NCBI GenBank assembly: GCA_902779395.1
Contig: CACZBK010000012.1
Coordinates: forward strand, 62,001-126,000
Length of the DNA stretch: 64,000 nucleotides
Direction: 5' to 3'
Source of the DNA: an uncultured Lachnospiraceae bacterium
Lineage (GTDB): Bacteria; Bacillota; Clostridia; Lachnospirales; Lachnospiraceae
The notes under the pieces are model-generated. The model saw only the letters and a program-made list of their open reading frames with translations, was not told the DNA's origin and did not search any database. Position numbers and translations under genes: made by a program. This document shows, piece after piece, positions 36,048-44,660 of this stretch; the first letter of the stretch is position 1; each line of letters opens with the position of its first letter.

Positions 36048-36511
36048 GGCGTATGGCAGATATTGAGGTGATCCTGGATGACAGTTATACGGATCCGAAG
36101 ATAACGATACGTACGAAGTCAAGAACACCACAGATAGAAAGTATAATAACCGCTGTGGAAGAAGTGACAGAGAGCGCATATCCCATGATACAGGGGGAGA
36201 ATAACGGAAACGTGGAATTGATCTCCCAGCGTGATATCATGAGGATATATACGGAGGGACGCAAGGTGGTCATCAGGACAGAAGAAGTCCTGTATTCCAG
36301 CGGAAAGACTCTTCTTGCACTGGAGGAAGTGCTTAATCCTGACCGCTTTTTAAGGATATCACAGTCGGAGATAATCAATTTTCATAAAGTGAAATGCTTT
36401 GATTTTAATATTTCGGGTACTATAGGAATATTGTTTGATAACGGGGAAAGAACCTGGGTTGCCAGAAGCAGGATGAAGGCTATAAAGGCTATGATCAGGG
36501 AGAATACATAA
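36044..36511 (+). CDS. LytTR-domain DNA-binding regulator
   Basis: 155 residues. The C-terminal ~100 residues are a LytTR domain (SQRDIMRIYTEGRKVVIRT, then EEVLNPDRFLRISQSEIIN), which binds direct repeats through beta-strands. There is no receiver domain, so control probably comes from the membrane protein encoded just before it. The start may be 36044 or the in-frame ATG at 36053. The htrA gene follows after a hairpin and could be a target, though no repeated LytTR box was identified. Confidence 0.85.
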   Translation: MRRMADIEVILDDSYTDPKITIRTKSRTPQIESIITAVEEVTESAYPMIQGENNGNVELISQRDIMRIYTEGRKVVIRTEEVLYSSGKTLLALEEVLNPDRFLRISQSEIINFHKVKCFDFNISGTIGILFDNGERTWVARSRMKAIKAMIRENT

Positions 36512-36581
36512 AACCATCAACAGCTTTTAACATTTTTTGTACAGAATGAACACAATTTCGTCACAAAGCAGTCTTAGAATG

Positions 36582-36614
36582 GGGATCATCAAAGGAAGAT
36601 ACTTTGATGATCCC
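36582..36614. other. 13-bp perfect inverted repeat before the htrA gene
   Basis: GGGATCATCAAAG and its exact complement are separated by seven bases, 28 bases before the htrA start. It is followed by GATTTT rather than a clean T-run, so it may be a weak terminator of the LytTR operon, an operator, or a leader hairpin. Confidence 0.55.
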
Positions 36615-36642
36615 GATTTTAAATGGAAGGAAGTGTTGTATT

Positions 36643-38067
36643 ATGTATGATGATCTTTCAAAAACAAACGGAAACGAGACTACTGAAGGGATGAGCGGGA
36701 ACAGTATATACAGGATCAATTACCGCACACAGGGAACATATGCCCAGGCGCATCCCGGGAGCGGCTACGGTGTTTACGGGAATCAATATCAGACAGGAAC
36801 TGTCAATGCAGCCGAAAGTGTAAAGAAAAAGAAGATGAGCCCATTTGGGAAGATCTGCTTCGGTGCGGTGATAGGACTGGTATTCGGTATATTTGCCGGT
36901 GTAGGCATATTTGCTGTTTCAAAGGGAGCGGGATATCTTGGACTGGATAACAGCAGCAGGATCAGTACGACAGCCCGGAGCAGTTACAGCGAGGCAAAGG
37001 GCAATCAGGCTAAAATGGCGATAGAGCAGGTCAATTCGGTTCAGTCGGAGCCTGTAACGGCTACTGCGACAACAGTAGTAACAGATGTTACAAAAGTTGT
37101 GGATGAGGTGATGCCATCGATCGTTTCGATAACTAATAAAGGGAGCTACAGCTATTATTTTTACACCGTTCCAAGTGAATCGAGCGGAAGCGGCATCATA
37201 ATAGGATCAAATGATGAGGAACTGCTGATAGTAACAAACTATCATGTGGTTGTTAATAATGACAGCCTTGCAGTTGCTTTTGCCGACGGATCGGAAGCGG
37301 AGGCACTGGTAAAGGGCAGTGATGCAGCCAGGGATCTTGCAGTTATAGCGGTAAGGCTTGATGATATAGATGATTCGACCATCAATAATATCAAGATAGC
37401 CAAGATGGGCGATTCCGAAGCTCTTAAGGTCGGAGAACCTGCGATAGCCATAGGAAATGCCCTTGGATACGGCCAGTCGGTAACGACAGGTGTGATAAGC
37501 GCATTAAACCGTCAGATGGATATGGAAAATACAAGCGGTACCTTTATCCAGACCGATGCAGCTATCAACCCCGGAAATTCAGGTGGTGCGCTTTTGAACA
37601 TCAGCGGTGAAGTGGTAGGTATCAATTCCAACAAGATAGGCGGATCTACAGTAGAAGGCATGGGATATGCGATCCCCATCTCCGCAGCAAAGCCTATAAT
37701 AGAAGAACTTATGTTAAAGACTACCCGCACCCTTGTTGATGAAGATGAGAGAGGATATCTCGGGATCACGGGAGCTACGGTAACACAGCAGGAGATAATG
37801 GTATACGGATATCCCGAAGGGGTTTATGTGGCTAATGTGAACGACGGATCTGCGGCTGATCAGGCAGGACTTCAGAGAGGTGATTACATCACGGCTTTTG
37901 ACGGAGAGAGCGTCACTTCAATGGAAGGATTGCAGAGACTGCTAATGTACTACAGTGTCGGTGACGAGATCGAAGTAGAGGTCATGAGACCTACGGAATC
38001 CGGTTATACGCAGCTGACGCTTAGTATAACCCTTGCAGATAAGAGTGTGCTTGGAAGGACGAACTGA
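36643..38067 (+). CDS. HtrA/DegP-type membrane-anchored serine protease
   Basis: 474 residues. A Ser/Tyr/Gly-rich cytoplasmic N-terminus (1-75) leads to one membrane segment (about 82-105). The trypsin-like domain follows, with His in TNYHVV (near 198), Asp in AARDLAV (near 230) and Ser in NPGNSGGAL (near 311). A C-terminal PDZ domain covers about 385-465. It degrades misfolded exported proteins. The ATG at 36643 is preferred for its GGAAGG site; an in-frame ATG at 36604 falls inside the upstream hairpin. A terminator follows. Confidence 0.93.
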   Translation: MYDDLSKTNGNETTEGMSGNSIYRINYRTQGTYAQAHPGSGYGVYGNQYQTGTVNAAESVKKKKMSPFGKICFGAVIGLVFGIFAGVGIFAVSKGAGYLGLDNSSRISTTARSSYSEAKGNQAKMAIEQVNSVQSEPVTATATTVVTDVTKVVDEVMPSIVSITNKGSYSYYFYTVPSESSGSGIIIGSNDEELLIVTNYHVVVNNDSLAVAFADGSEAEALVKGSDAARDLAVIAVRLDDIDDSTINNIKIAKMGDSEALKVGEPAIAIGNALGYGQSVTTGVISALNRQMDMENTSGTFIQTDAAINPGNSGGALLNISGEVVGINSNKIGGSTVEGMGYAIPISAAKPIIEELMLKTTRTLVDEDERGYLGITGATVTQQEIMVYGYPEGVYVANVNDGSAADQAGLQRGDYITAFDGESVTSMEGLQRLLMYYSVGDEIEVEVMRPTESGYTQLTLSITLADKSVLGRTN

Positions 38068-38118
38068 AACGATCGGCTTGAGGATAGCCGCCCCTGAGGG
38101 GTGGAAGAGATGAACACC

Positions 38119-38155
38119 GGGCCTGCCTGTGTACCCTATACAGACAGGCCCTTTT
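38119..38155 (+). terminator. Intrinsic terminator after the htrA gene
   Basis: A 12-base-pair GC-rich stem with one mismatch (GGGCCTGCCTGT / ACAGACAGGCCC) is followed by TTTTAT. It separates htrA from clpX. Confidence 0.85.
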
Positions 38156-38193
38156 ATGTTAAAATGTACCCATTATCTTAAGGAGGAGCATAA

Positions 38194-39705
38194 ATGGATC
38201 AGGATGCTTATGAGAAAATCTGCAGCGTATGCGGACGGCCGGAAAGCGTAGCCGGAAAGCTGATGAGGCTGCCTATGAATATGTACCTTTGTCCGGAATG
38301 TATGGATAAGACAGCAGATATGATAGAATCACAGATGGGTAATATGAACGGGGCGGGTGCCATAGACTGGAAAAAGGTTATGGGGATGTACGGCGGCCCT
38401 ATGGCAAATGCAGAAAAAACAAATCAGGAATTAATAAAGCCTGAGGATGATAACAACAGAGGTGATGCGGAAAAGTCAGATAAGGATCTGAAAGAATCCG
38501 GAGATGAGAAGGAAGAGAATAAAAAAGCTTCACAGACCGGCCCCAAGGTGAATTTTATCGATCTGACCGGCCTGCCTTTCGATTTCGGATTTGGCGGAAG
38601 ACCTAAGGTCAAAAAGAAAAAAGAAGGAGAGTACACGCCTCTGCTTAAGCTGAAAGATATACCTGCACCGCATAAGATAAAGGAGATGCTGGACGAATAT
38701 GTGGTGGGGCAGGAGCAGGCGAAGAAGGTAATGAGCGTTGCCGTTTACAATCATTATAAACGTGTAGCGACCAGGACAATGGATGAGATAGAGATAGAGA
38801 AATCCAATATGCTCATGCTGGGACCTACCGGCTGCGGAAAGACTTACCTGGTGAGGACACTGGCAAGGATACTCAAGGTTCCGCTGGCTGTTACGGATGC
38901 TACTACTCTTACGGAAGCCGGTTATATAGGTGATGATATAGAAAGTGTCCTCAGCAAGCTTTTAGCTGCTGCCGATAATGATGTAGAAAAAGCGGAACAG
39001 GGTATAGTCTATATTGATGAAATTGATAAGATCGCCAAGAAGCAGAATACCAATTCAAGGGATGTGAGCGGTGAATCCGTACAGCAGGGGCTGCTTAAGC
39101 TTCTGGAAGGAGCGGATATAGAAGTACCTGTCGGATCTTCTTCAAAAAATGCGATGGTCCCCACTACTTCCGTCAATACCAGGAATATCCTTTTTATCTG
39201 CGGAGGGGCTTTCCCCGGAATAGAAGAGATAATAAAGAAAAGACTAAACAGAAGCAGCTCAATAGGTTTTCACGGCGAAGTGAGGGATCCGGAGGAAAAA
39301 GACCTTACCATCCTTAAGGAAGTGGAAACAGAGGATATCAGAAAATTCGGTATGATACCTGAATTTGTGGGACGCCTTCCAATGGTATTTGCACTTGAAG
39401 GGCTGGATAAGGATATGATGATACGTATCCTGAAGGAGCCTAAGAATGCGATCCTCAAACAGTATCAGAAGCTTCTTGAACTTGATGAGGTCAGGCTTAT
39501 ATTTGATGATGATGCTCTTGAGCTTATAGCCGAAAAAGCGCTGAAAAAAGAAACCGGAGCCAGAGCACTCCGCTCTATCCTGGATGAATATATGGTGGAT
39601 ATAATGTATGAGATACCGAAGGATAAAAATATCGGTACCGTGACCATCACCAGAGAGTACCTTGAGAAGACAGGCGGTCCCAAGATAGAATTGAGAACTC
39701 TGTGA
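38194..39705 (+). CDS. clpX: ATP-dependent Clp protease unfoldase ClpX with extended linker
   Basis: 503 residues, about 80 longer than typical ClpX. It unfolds proteins and feeds them to ClpP. The N-terminal zinc finger has Cys10, 13, 33 and 36. An acidic low-complexity linker covers about 65-125. The AAA+ module has Walker A GPTGCGKT (near 210), pore loop AGYIGDD (near 243), Walker B YIDEIDK (near 273), the ClpP-contact IGF loop in SSSIGFHGE, and sensor 2 GARALRS. All residues for an active ClpXP partner are present. It is not beside clpP, and two ClpX-like genes follow, so it could be a second copy. A TAAGGAGGA site precedes the ATG. Confidence 0.92.
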   Translation: MDQDAYEKICSVCGRPESVAGKLMRLPMNMYLCPECMDKTADMIESQMGNMNGAGAIDWKKVMGMYGGPMANAEKTNQELIKPEDDNNRGDAEKSDKDLKESGDEKEENKKASQTGPKVNFIDLTGLPFDFGFGGRPKVKKKKEGEYTPLLKLKDIPAPHKIKEMLDEYVVGQEQAKKVMSVAVYNHYKRVATRTMDEIEIEKSNMLMLGPTGCGKTYLVRTLARILKVPLAVTDATTLTEAGYIGDDIESVLSKLLAAADNDVEKAEQGIVYIDEIDKIAKKQNTNSRDVSGESVQQGLLKLLEGADIEVPVGSSSKNAMVPTTSVNTRNILFICGGAFPGIEEIIKKRLNRSSSIGFHGEVRDPEEKDLTILKEVETEDIRKFGMIPEFVGRLPMVFALEGLDKDMMIRILKEPKNAILKQYQKLLELDEVRLIFDDDALELIAEKALKKETGARALRSILDEYMVDIMYEIPKDKNIGTVTITREYLEKTGGPKIELRTL

Positions 39706-39729
39706 TCACCGGAGAAACTATGTGTTTTT

Positions 39730-39754
39730 AAGAGGCCTTCGGGCCTCTTTTTTT
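39730..39754 (+). terminator. Intrinsic terminator after clpX
   Basis: An eight-base-pair stem AAGAGGCC / GGCCTCTT closed by a TTCG tetraloop runs into a T-run of about eight. It is a textbook terminator and shows that the following surface-protein gene has its own promoter. Confidence 0.93.
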
Positions 39755-39786
39755 GATCCCGTTTTCCGTTTTTGCGAAAAAGGGTA

Positions 39787-39815
39787 TAGACATCCTTTGG
39801 AATATGGTATATACT
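39787..39815 (+). promoter_or_regulatory. Promoter of the Glu-rich surface protein gene
   Basis: TAGACA and TATACT are separated by 17 bases, giving a predicted leader of about 77 bases before the GTG start at 39899. Confidence 0.65.
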
Positions 39816-39898
39816 CCTCAACACAAATAAAGCAGACACACATATTTAAGGAATACCTGAGCGGCTATCCTCCATCAACGGTAAAAGGAGGATTTGTT

Positions 39899-41536
39899 GT
39901 GAAAGGAAAAATCAAAAAAGGGTCTTTGTGTCTGATCCTGACCATCTGTATTCTGATGTTGAATGCCTATGATCATCTGTCTGTTTCGGCAGCCGGTACG
40001 GAACAGAGCGGAGTGGTGGCGAGGCAGGCGATCCGTCATGTTCACGGGGATGAAAACAGTTTCTGTTATAACGATGTGATGTTTATCTGCGGGGGTAGTT
40101 TGATACCTTCGTATGATGAAAAAGGAAAAAAGGTCTATACATGCCAGAAATGCGGAAGGACCTGGCTGATGGAAGGGGAAACCTGCCATGGTATCAGTCA
40201 GGAACTCAGGCTTGTCTGTACTACGGATATTCTCGGGATCCTGTATATCGAAAGATCATTTACGGGTGATGATATCATCCTCTCTGCCGGTCTGGAAGAA
40301 CGATCAATCTATATGGATGAATATGATCTGTCGTGGGGAACATCCGGATCGGGTGCGGATATTGTTATTCCTGCCGGTTCCGGAGGAACGTATACGCTTA
40401 CATTGAATTATCATGATTATCTTCGGGAATCATGGTATAGCACGACTCTTTCATATACCGTAAGCGGCAGGGAAGAAAATGAAGAAAAAAAGGAGCCGGA
40501 GAATAAGGAAGAAAACGGGGAAGAGACGCCGGAAGAAGAGAAAGAGGAAGAAGGCGGGGAAGAGACGCCCGAAGAAGAGAAAGAGGAAGAGGGCGGGGAA
40601 GAGACGCCCGAAGAAGAGAAAGAGGAAGAGGGCGGGGAAGAGACGCCGGAAGAAGAGAAAGAGGAAGAAGGCGGGGAAGAGACACCCGAAGAAGAGAAAA
40701 AAGATGAGGAAAAGAAAGATAATGAAAAAAAGAAGGCTGTGGTAAAGAAAAAGACTGAAGAAGAAAAAGCTCCGGAAAACAAAGAAGAATCCCCGGGTGA
40801 GGAAGAAAACGGCGGCGATGAGGAACAGGAGTCTTCCGAAGACGGATCTTCGGACGAAGGGGCTGAGGAGGACAGATCGGTCAGTGCCGATTCAGCAAGT
40901 GACAATTCGGTGAGTAACAATACTGCCGTTAAAAAGACCGTCATTAGAGAAACGAAGATAGATGATGGCGGCATATCACCGGATGGATCAAAAAACGAAA
41001 CAGATAATGAAGCCGATATGATGCCGGTAACAGAAGCTTTGGAAGCTGCCGGGGAAGATGATAAGGAAACAGAGCCGGAAGAAGAAACGAGCATATCAGT
41101 AAATGAGGTGGCGACAGTGATGAACCTTTCATCCGGGAGAGGTGAAGATCCGGGAAAAGTTCAGAGCAAAATGCCTCAGCTTAAGCCGGGGCTTCCTAAA
41201 GCGGCTAAGGCAGGCGTTGCTGCTGCGGGAGGAATCGGAAGTGTTCTTGCCATTTATGCCGGTTTTGTATATCTGATGGCTATGGCAGAGGTAGATTCGA
41301 TCCGTCCGGACGGAAGCAAAAAGAGACTGTGCAAGCTCAGTATACAGTCAGAAAAAGGAAAGGCATTTATGATAAGGCTTGATAAGGCTGTTCAGGAGCG
41401 GTGTGAGACTGACAGGATCAGGCTTAAGCTTCCTCTTCTGTTTGTCCTGTGTTATAAGGATCATGCCATTATAGTACAGAGCAGGGGAAAGCTTCAGGAG
41501 AAGCGTATAGGCAGGGAAATCTATGTAAATATATGA
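39899..41536 (+). CDS. Secreted or membrane-anchored protein with Glu-rich tandem repeats
   Basis: 545 residues from a GTG start six bases after an AAAAGGAGGA site; upstream in-frame codons cross the clpX terminator and are rejected. A signal peptide covers about 1-35. An N-terminal domain of about 150 residues includes HVHGDEN and a CQKCGRTW pair. A highly acidic stretch (about 195-400) contains five 13-residue repeats (GEETPEEEKEEEG), then a Ser/Asp/Asn-rich region. One membrane segment lies near 440-462, and a basic 80-residue C-terminal tail is probably cytoplasmic. Family unknown. It sits between clpX and the ClpX-like pair. Confidence 0.72.
   Translation: MKGKIKKGSLCLILTICILMLNAYDHLSVSAAGTEQSGVVARQAIRHVHGDENSFCYNDVMFICGGSLIPSYDEKGKKVYTCQKCGRTWLMEGETCHGISQELRLVCTTDILGILYIERSFTGDDIILSAGLEERSIYMDEYDLSWGTSGSGADIVIPAGSGGTYTLTLNYHDYLRESWYSTTLSYTVSGREENEEKKEPENKEENGEETPEEEKEEEGGEETPEEEKEEEGGEETPEEEKEEEGGEETPEEEKEEEGGEETPEEEKKDEEKKDNEKKKAVVKKKTEEEKAPENKEESPGEEENGGDEEQESSEDGSSDEGAEEDRSVSADSASDNSVSNNTAVKKTVIRETKIDDGGISPDGSKNETDNEADMMPVTEALEAAGEDDKETEPEEETSISVNEVATVMNLSSGRGEDPGKVQSKMPQLKPGLPKAAKAGVAAAGGIGSVLAIYAGFVYLMAMAEVDSIRPDGSKKRLCKLSIQSEKGKAFMIRLDKAVQERCETDRIRLKLPLLFVLCYKDHAIIVQSRGKLQEKRIGREIYVNI
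40517..40702 (+). repeat. 39-bp in-frame tandem repeats in the surface protein
   Basis: Four complete 39-base units (starting at 40517, 40556, 40595 and 40634) and one partial unit (40673) are nearly identical, differing mostly at single third positions. Each encodes GEETPEEEKEEEG. Such near-identity predicts copy-number variation between strains. Confidence 0.9.
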
Positions 41537-41545
41537 TATTTTTAA

Positions 41546-41575
41546 TACAGGCAGGGTTATGTCACCCTGCCTGTA
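41546..41575. other. 12-bp perfect hairpin between the surface protein and the ClpX-like genes
   Basis: TACAGGCAGGGT and its exact complement flank a six-base loop, nine bases after the surface-protein stop. No T-run follows on the + strand, so it is at most an atypical terminator; it may protect the 3' end of the mRNA. Confidence 0.55.
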
Positions 41576-41591
41576 CACAGGGCGGCTGTAC

Positions 41592-41620
41592 TTGAAACTT
41601 GCTGTCAAACAGAGTAAAAT
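41592..41620 (+). promoter_or_regulatory. Promoter of the first ClpX-like gene
   Basis: TTGAAA and TAAAAT are separated by 17 bases. The predicted start site, about seven bases on, is nearly at the ATG at 41630, and no ribosome binding site precedes that ATG, so the transcript may be leaderless. Confidence 0.6.
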
Positions 41621-41629
41621 ACAGATGTT

Positions 41630-43117
41630 ATGATCAATATTTTCAGGGAGATGGACAAAAAGAAACAGCCGGTACAGACACCGTTATGGAAGCAGGCGGA
41701 GCAGGAGACCATGACGGTATCCGAATACATATTATCAAGGCTTATGCTTGTGAACGATGATATCCGTAATGCAGATGTGGATGCATTAGGGTATCTTGAA
41801 ATGCTGTTTTTCAGAGTGAAGGATGATACCCGTATTCCGGTACAGAGCAGATCCCTGATGCATATCCTGGATAAACTTAACGAAGATCTTGAGTACTCTG
41901 TTGAGATATTCGGACAGAGGGCGGCATATATACTCGACTTTCTGGAAGCTGATACTCTCAGACACGCGGTTGATAAAAGCGCAAATGAACCGGAGCGTCT
42001 TATTCTCGGCAGGATCTTAAGGCTTCGATATCTGTATATACATACTGATGAAGAAAAAAGCAAAACAGCGTATAAGCCCAGGGAGATCAAGGAATATCTT
42101 GACAGATTTGTTATAGGTCAGAGAGACGCAAAACTTGCCGTGAGTACTGCCGTATATGGTCATGGGAAAAGGGTGAGACATCCCGAAGAGCGTTTTGCTC
42201 CGGATGTTGTTCTTCTTATCGGGCCGTCCGGATGTGGAAAGACAGAGATAATGCGCAGGATAAGAGAGATCACGGATTATCCCATTGTCTTTACGGATGT
42301 TTCATCTCTGGGGGCCAGCCAATACAGGGGCCGGCATAAAGAGGATATACTCCTGGAACTGTACGAAGCATCAGGCAGGAAAAAGAACCTTGCCGAAAAG
42401 GGTATAATATTCATGGACGAGTTCGACAAACTGATGCTCCCTGCTGTCAGTGAAAGGGGGGTTAATGTTCATGATGATGTACAGTCACAGCTTCTCACAA
42501 TGCTGGAAGGGGCAGAGGTAGAACTTAAATGTGATGGACAGCAGCTGCTCCTGGATACTTCAAGGATGCTTTTTGTTCTGGCGGGGGCATTTCAGGGCCT
42601 TGACGAGTATATAAGGACAGATAAACGGGAAAAAAGCAATATACCGGGAAGTATAGGGTTTAAGGCCGTTCTTGAGAAGGATATGAATCTTGATTATATA
42701 AGGGATAATATCAATCACGAAGTGCTCATGAAGTACGGGATGAAAAGAGAACTGGCAGGCCGTATATCAAGTATTGCAGTGCTTGAGAAGCTGGATATTG
42801 ACGATATGATCCGTATCCTGACCGAGCCTGAAGACAGTCTGGTACAGAGGTATGAAAGGGAGCTTAAGCTTTCTTCTGGCGCGGAACTGATCATTACTGA
42901 CGATGCGCTTAATGCAATAGCTGAAGAGGCTTTAAAGTCGGCTGTGGGTGCCAGAGCATTACAGAGTGTTCTGGGAAGAGTACTTGGAAGAGTTATGTAT
43001 AAAGCGCCCGGAATAAAAGGGCTTAAGCGGGTAATAATAAATGAAGCGGTTGTTAAAGAGGGAGAAGAACCTCTTATAGAGGCAGAAGGGCAGGATGTAC
43101 CGGGTATTTACATGTAA
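41630..43117 (+). CDS. Divergent ClpX-like AAA+ unfoldase, paralogue A
   Basis: 495 residues. Residues 1-145 are helical and have no ClpX zinc finger; I do not recognise them. The AAA+ module begins with IKEYLDRFVIGQ. It has Walker A GPSGCGKT (near 198), Walker B IIFMDEFDK (near 260), sensor 1, an arginine-finger region ELAGRIS, and sensor 2 GARALQS, so it should hydrolyse ATP. The pore loop reads SQYRGRHKED where ClpX has GYVGED: the aromatic is kept but followed by a basic residue. GSIGF near 340 resembles the ClpP-docking IGF loop. ATG 41651 is an alternative start. It overlaps paralogue B by 23 bases. Confidence 0.82.
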   Translation: MINIFREMDKKKQPVQTPLWKQAEQETMTVSEYILSRLMLVNDDIRNADVDALGYLEMLFFRVKDDTRIPVQSRSLMHILDKLNEDLEYSVEIFGQRAAYILDFLEADTLRHAVDKSANEPERLILGRILRLRYLYIHTDEEKSKTAYKPREIKEYLDRFVIGQRDAKLAVSTAVYGHGKRVRHPEERFAPDVVLLIGPSGCGKTEIMRRIREITDYPIVFTDVSSLGASQYRGRHKEDILLELYEASGRKKNLAEKGIIFMDEFDKLMLPAVSERGVNVHDDVQSQLLTMLEGAEVELKCDGQQLLLDTSRMLFVLAGAFQGLDEYIRTDKREKSNIPGSIGFKAVLEKDMNLDYIRDNINHEVLMKYGMKRELAGRISSIAVLEKLDIDDMIRILTEPEDSLVQRYERELKLSSGAELIITDDALNAIAEEALKSAVGARALQSVLGRVLGRVMYKAPGIKGLKRVIINEAVVKEGEEPLIEAEGQDVPGIYM

Positions 43118-44645
43118 AAGTGCTGCGAAGACTGCAGTGTATATAGAGCAGAAAATGGCTGAATATCAGGAATATGGTGGCAGTTTTTCATCTCCGGCCA
43201 CGGTATATGATTATCTGCGTGTTTTGATACATTATATCACTGTGATCCGTCCGCTTCCCGAGCATAATATAGACAGTATATTGAAGCTTATGGGAGCCAG
43301 TTATAAGGAAAGAGGGTACCGTACTCCTTTCTGGGCTATCATCAGGGATGCGGCAGCATCTCATCCGGATGACGAGATCTTCTATAAAGCCCGCTCCCTG
43401 GAGAGTATAGTTACAAACGAAGATATTGACGAGATGTTTTCCTTTATGGAATATGAACTCCTCAAAGAGCCCTATGATGAGGAAAACGAGAAGAATCTCG
43501 GGACTCTTGCCGTATGCAGGGTTAAATATCAGCAAAGTAAGGTGCGCAGTATCCGTATGAAGGAAAGCGGGAGGCTTATACATGATAAAGAGCAGGCCCC
43601 GTTTCTTGAAGACTGCAGAAAGTTTGTGGAGGAATATACCCCCGAACGCATCAAGGAATATCTTGACCGTTTTGTCCTTGGGCAGGATGACTCTAAAGAG
43701 GTTCTGAGTACAGCGATATATAATCATATGCTGCGTATCCTTTATCCTGAGGAAAAACTGTTAAAGACAAATGTTCTGATGGTCGGTCCTTCAGGCTGCG
43801 GCAAGACAGAGATGATAAGACGCCTTTCCGAACTTTTGCCGCTGCCAGTAGTGATAACGGATTTCAGCGGTATAGTGGCCACACCATGGAAAGGAAGAAA
43901 TAAGGAAGAGTCCCTGTTAAATCTTTATATAAAAGCGGGAAAGGACCTTCAGCTTACGGAGTGCGGGATAGTATTCTGTGACGAATTTGATAAGATCATT
44001 CCGGAAAAGCTTTATTCAAGAGGCGGCGATATTAATCAGGAACTGCAGGGACAGCTTCTGGGAATGTTTGAAGGTACCGAGATAGATGTTCCTCTTCAGG
44101 ATAAATCCGGTGCGGACAGCCTGATCATGGATACGTCAAACATCCTATTTATCTGCGCCGGAGCATTTGAGGGACTGGAACGCATAGTAAAAAGAGATTA
44201 TGTGAAGAGCGGTATAGGTTTCGGAAGCGATGTGGAAAAGGATGAGAGTTTTGAGATGAAAGGTTATCATCTTAAGACCGAGCATCTTATGAAATATGGA
44301 ATGAAACCCGAGCTTGCAGGCCGGCTTTCGGCAGTAACGGTGCTTAAGAAGCTCGACCGCCAGATGATGAGAAGGATACTTACCGAGCCTGAAGACAGTA
44401 TAATATCCCGTTATGAAAGAGAACTTATGATAGAGGACGGAGTAAGACTGAATCTTTCTGACGGTGCACTCGATGTTATCACGGACAGGGTCATGGAGAT
44501 GAGCATAGGAGCACGGGGATTGAACTCCGTCGTAAGGGAGATATTATCCGAAGTAATGTTTGAAGTACCGTCGATGATGGGGGTAAAAGAAGTACTTATA
44601 ACTGAAGGGGCTGCCAGACTTGAAGAGAAGGCAACGTATATGTAA
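43095..44645 (+). CDS. Divergent ClpX-like AAA+ unfoldase, paralogue B
   Basis: 516 residues. The N-terminal ~185 residues are unassigned, predicted mostly helical, and differ from those of paralogue A. The AAA+ part has Walker A GPSGCGKT (near 231), Walker B IVFCDEFDK (near 294), sensor 1, ELAGRLS, and sensor 2 GARGLNS. The pore loop reads ATPWKGRNKEE, with Trp and Lys in place of Tyr-Val of ClpX. SGIGF near 372 is IGF-like. The two paralogues share TEPEDS(L/I) and other stretches absent from ClpX, so they probably arose by duplication and may form a mixed hexamer. A GGG-rich site lies just before the ATG. Confidence 0.82.
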   Translation: MYRVFTCKSAAKTAVYIEQKMAEYQEYGGSFSSPATVYDYLRVLIHYITVIRPLPEHNIDSILKLMGASYKERGYRTPFWAIIRDAAASHPDDEIFYKARSLESIVTNEDIDEMFSFMEYELLKEPYDEENEKNLGTLAVCRVKYQQSKVRSIRMKESGRLIHDKEQAPFLEDCRKFVEEYTPERIKEYLDRFVLGQDDSKEVLSTAIYNHMLRILYPEEKLLKTNVLMVGPSGCGKTEMIRRLSELLPLPVVITDFSGIVATPWKGRNKEESLLNLYIKAGKDLQLTECGIVFCDEFDKIIPEKLYSRGGDINQELQGQLLGMFEGTEIDVPLQDKSGADSLIMDTSNILFICAGAFEGLERIVKRDYVKSGIGFGSDVEKDESFEMKGYHLKTEHLMKYGMKPELAGRLSAVTVLKKLDRQMMRRILTEPEDSIISRYERELMIEDGVRLNLSDGALDVITDRVMEMSIGARGLNSVVREILSEVMFEVPSMMGVKEVLITEGAARLEEKATYM

Positions 44646-44660
44646 TGGGGCATGTATGTT

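Noticed and set aside
39722-39898. N-terminal extension of the Glu-rich surface protein
   Set aside because: It runs through the clpX terminator and the predicted promoter, and the GTG at 39899 has an ideal ribosome binding site followed by a signal peptide.
40398-41094. Long reverse-strand frames opposite the Glu-rich repeats
   Set aside because: They encode Ser/Leu/Pro low-complexity sequence that mirrors the GAA/GAG codons of the real gene, with no start signals.
41546-41575. Intrinsic terminator after the surface protein gene
   Set aside because: The 12-bp stem is perfect but no T-run follows; it is listed only as a hairpin.
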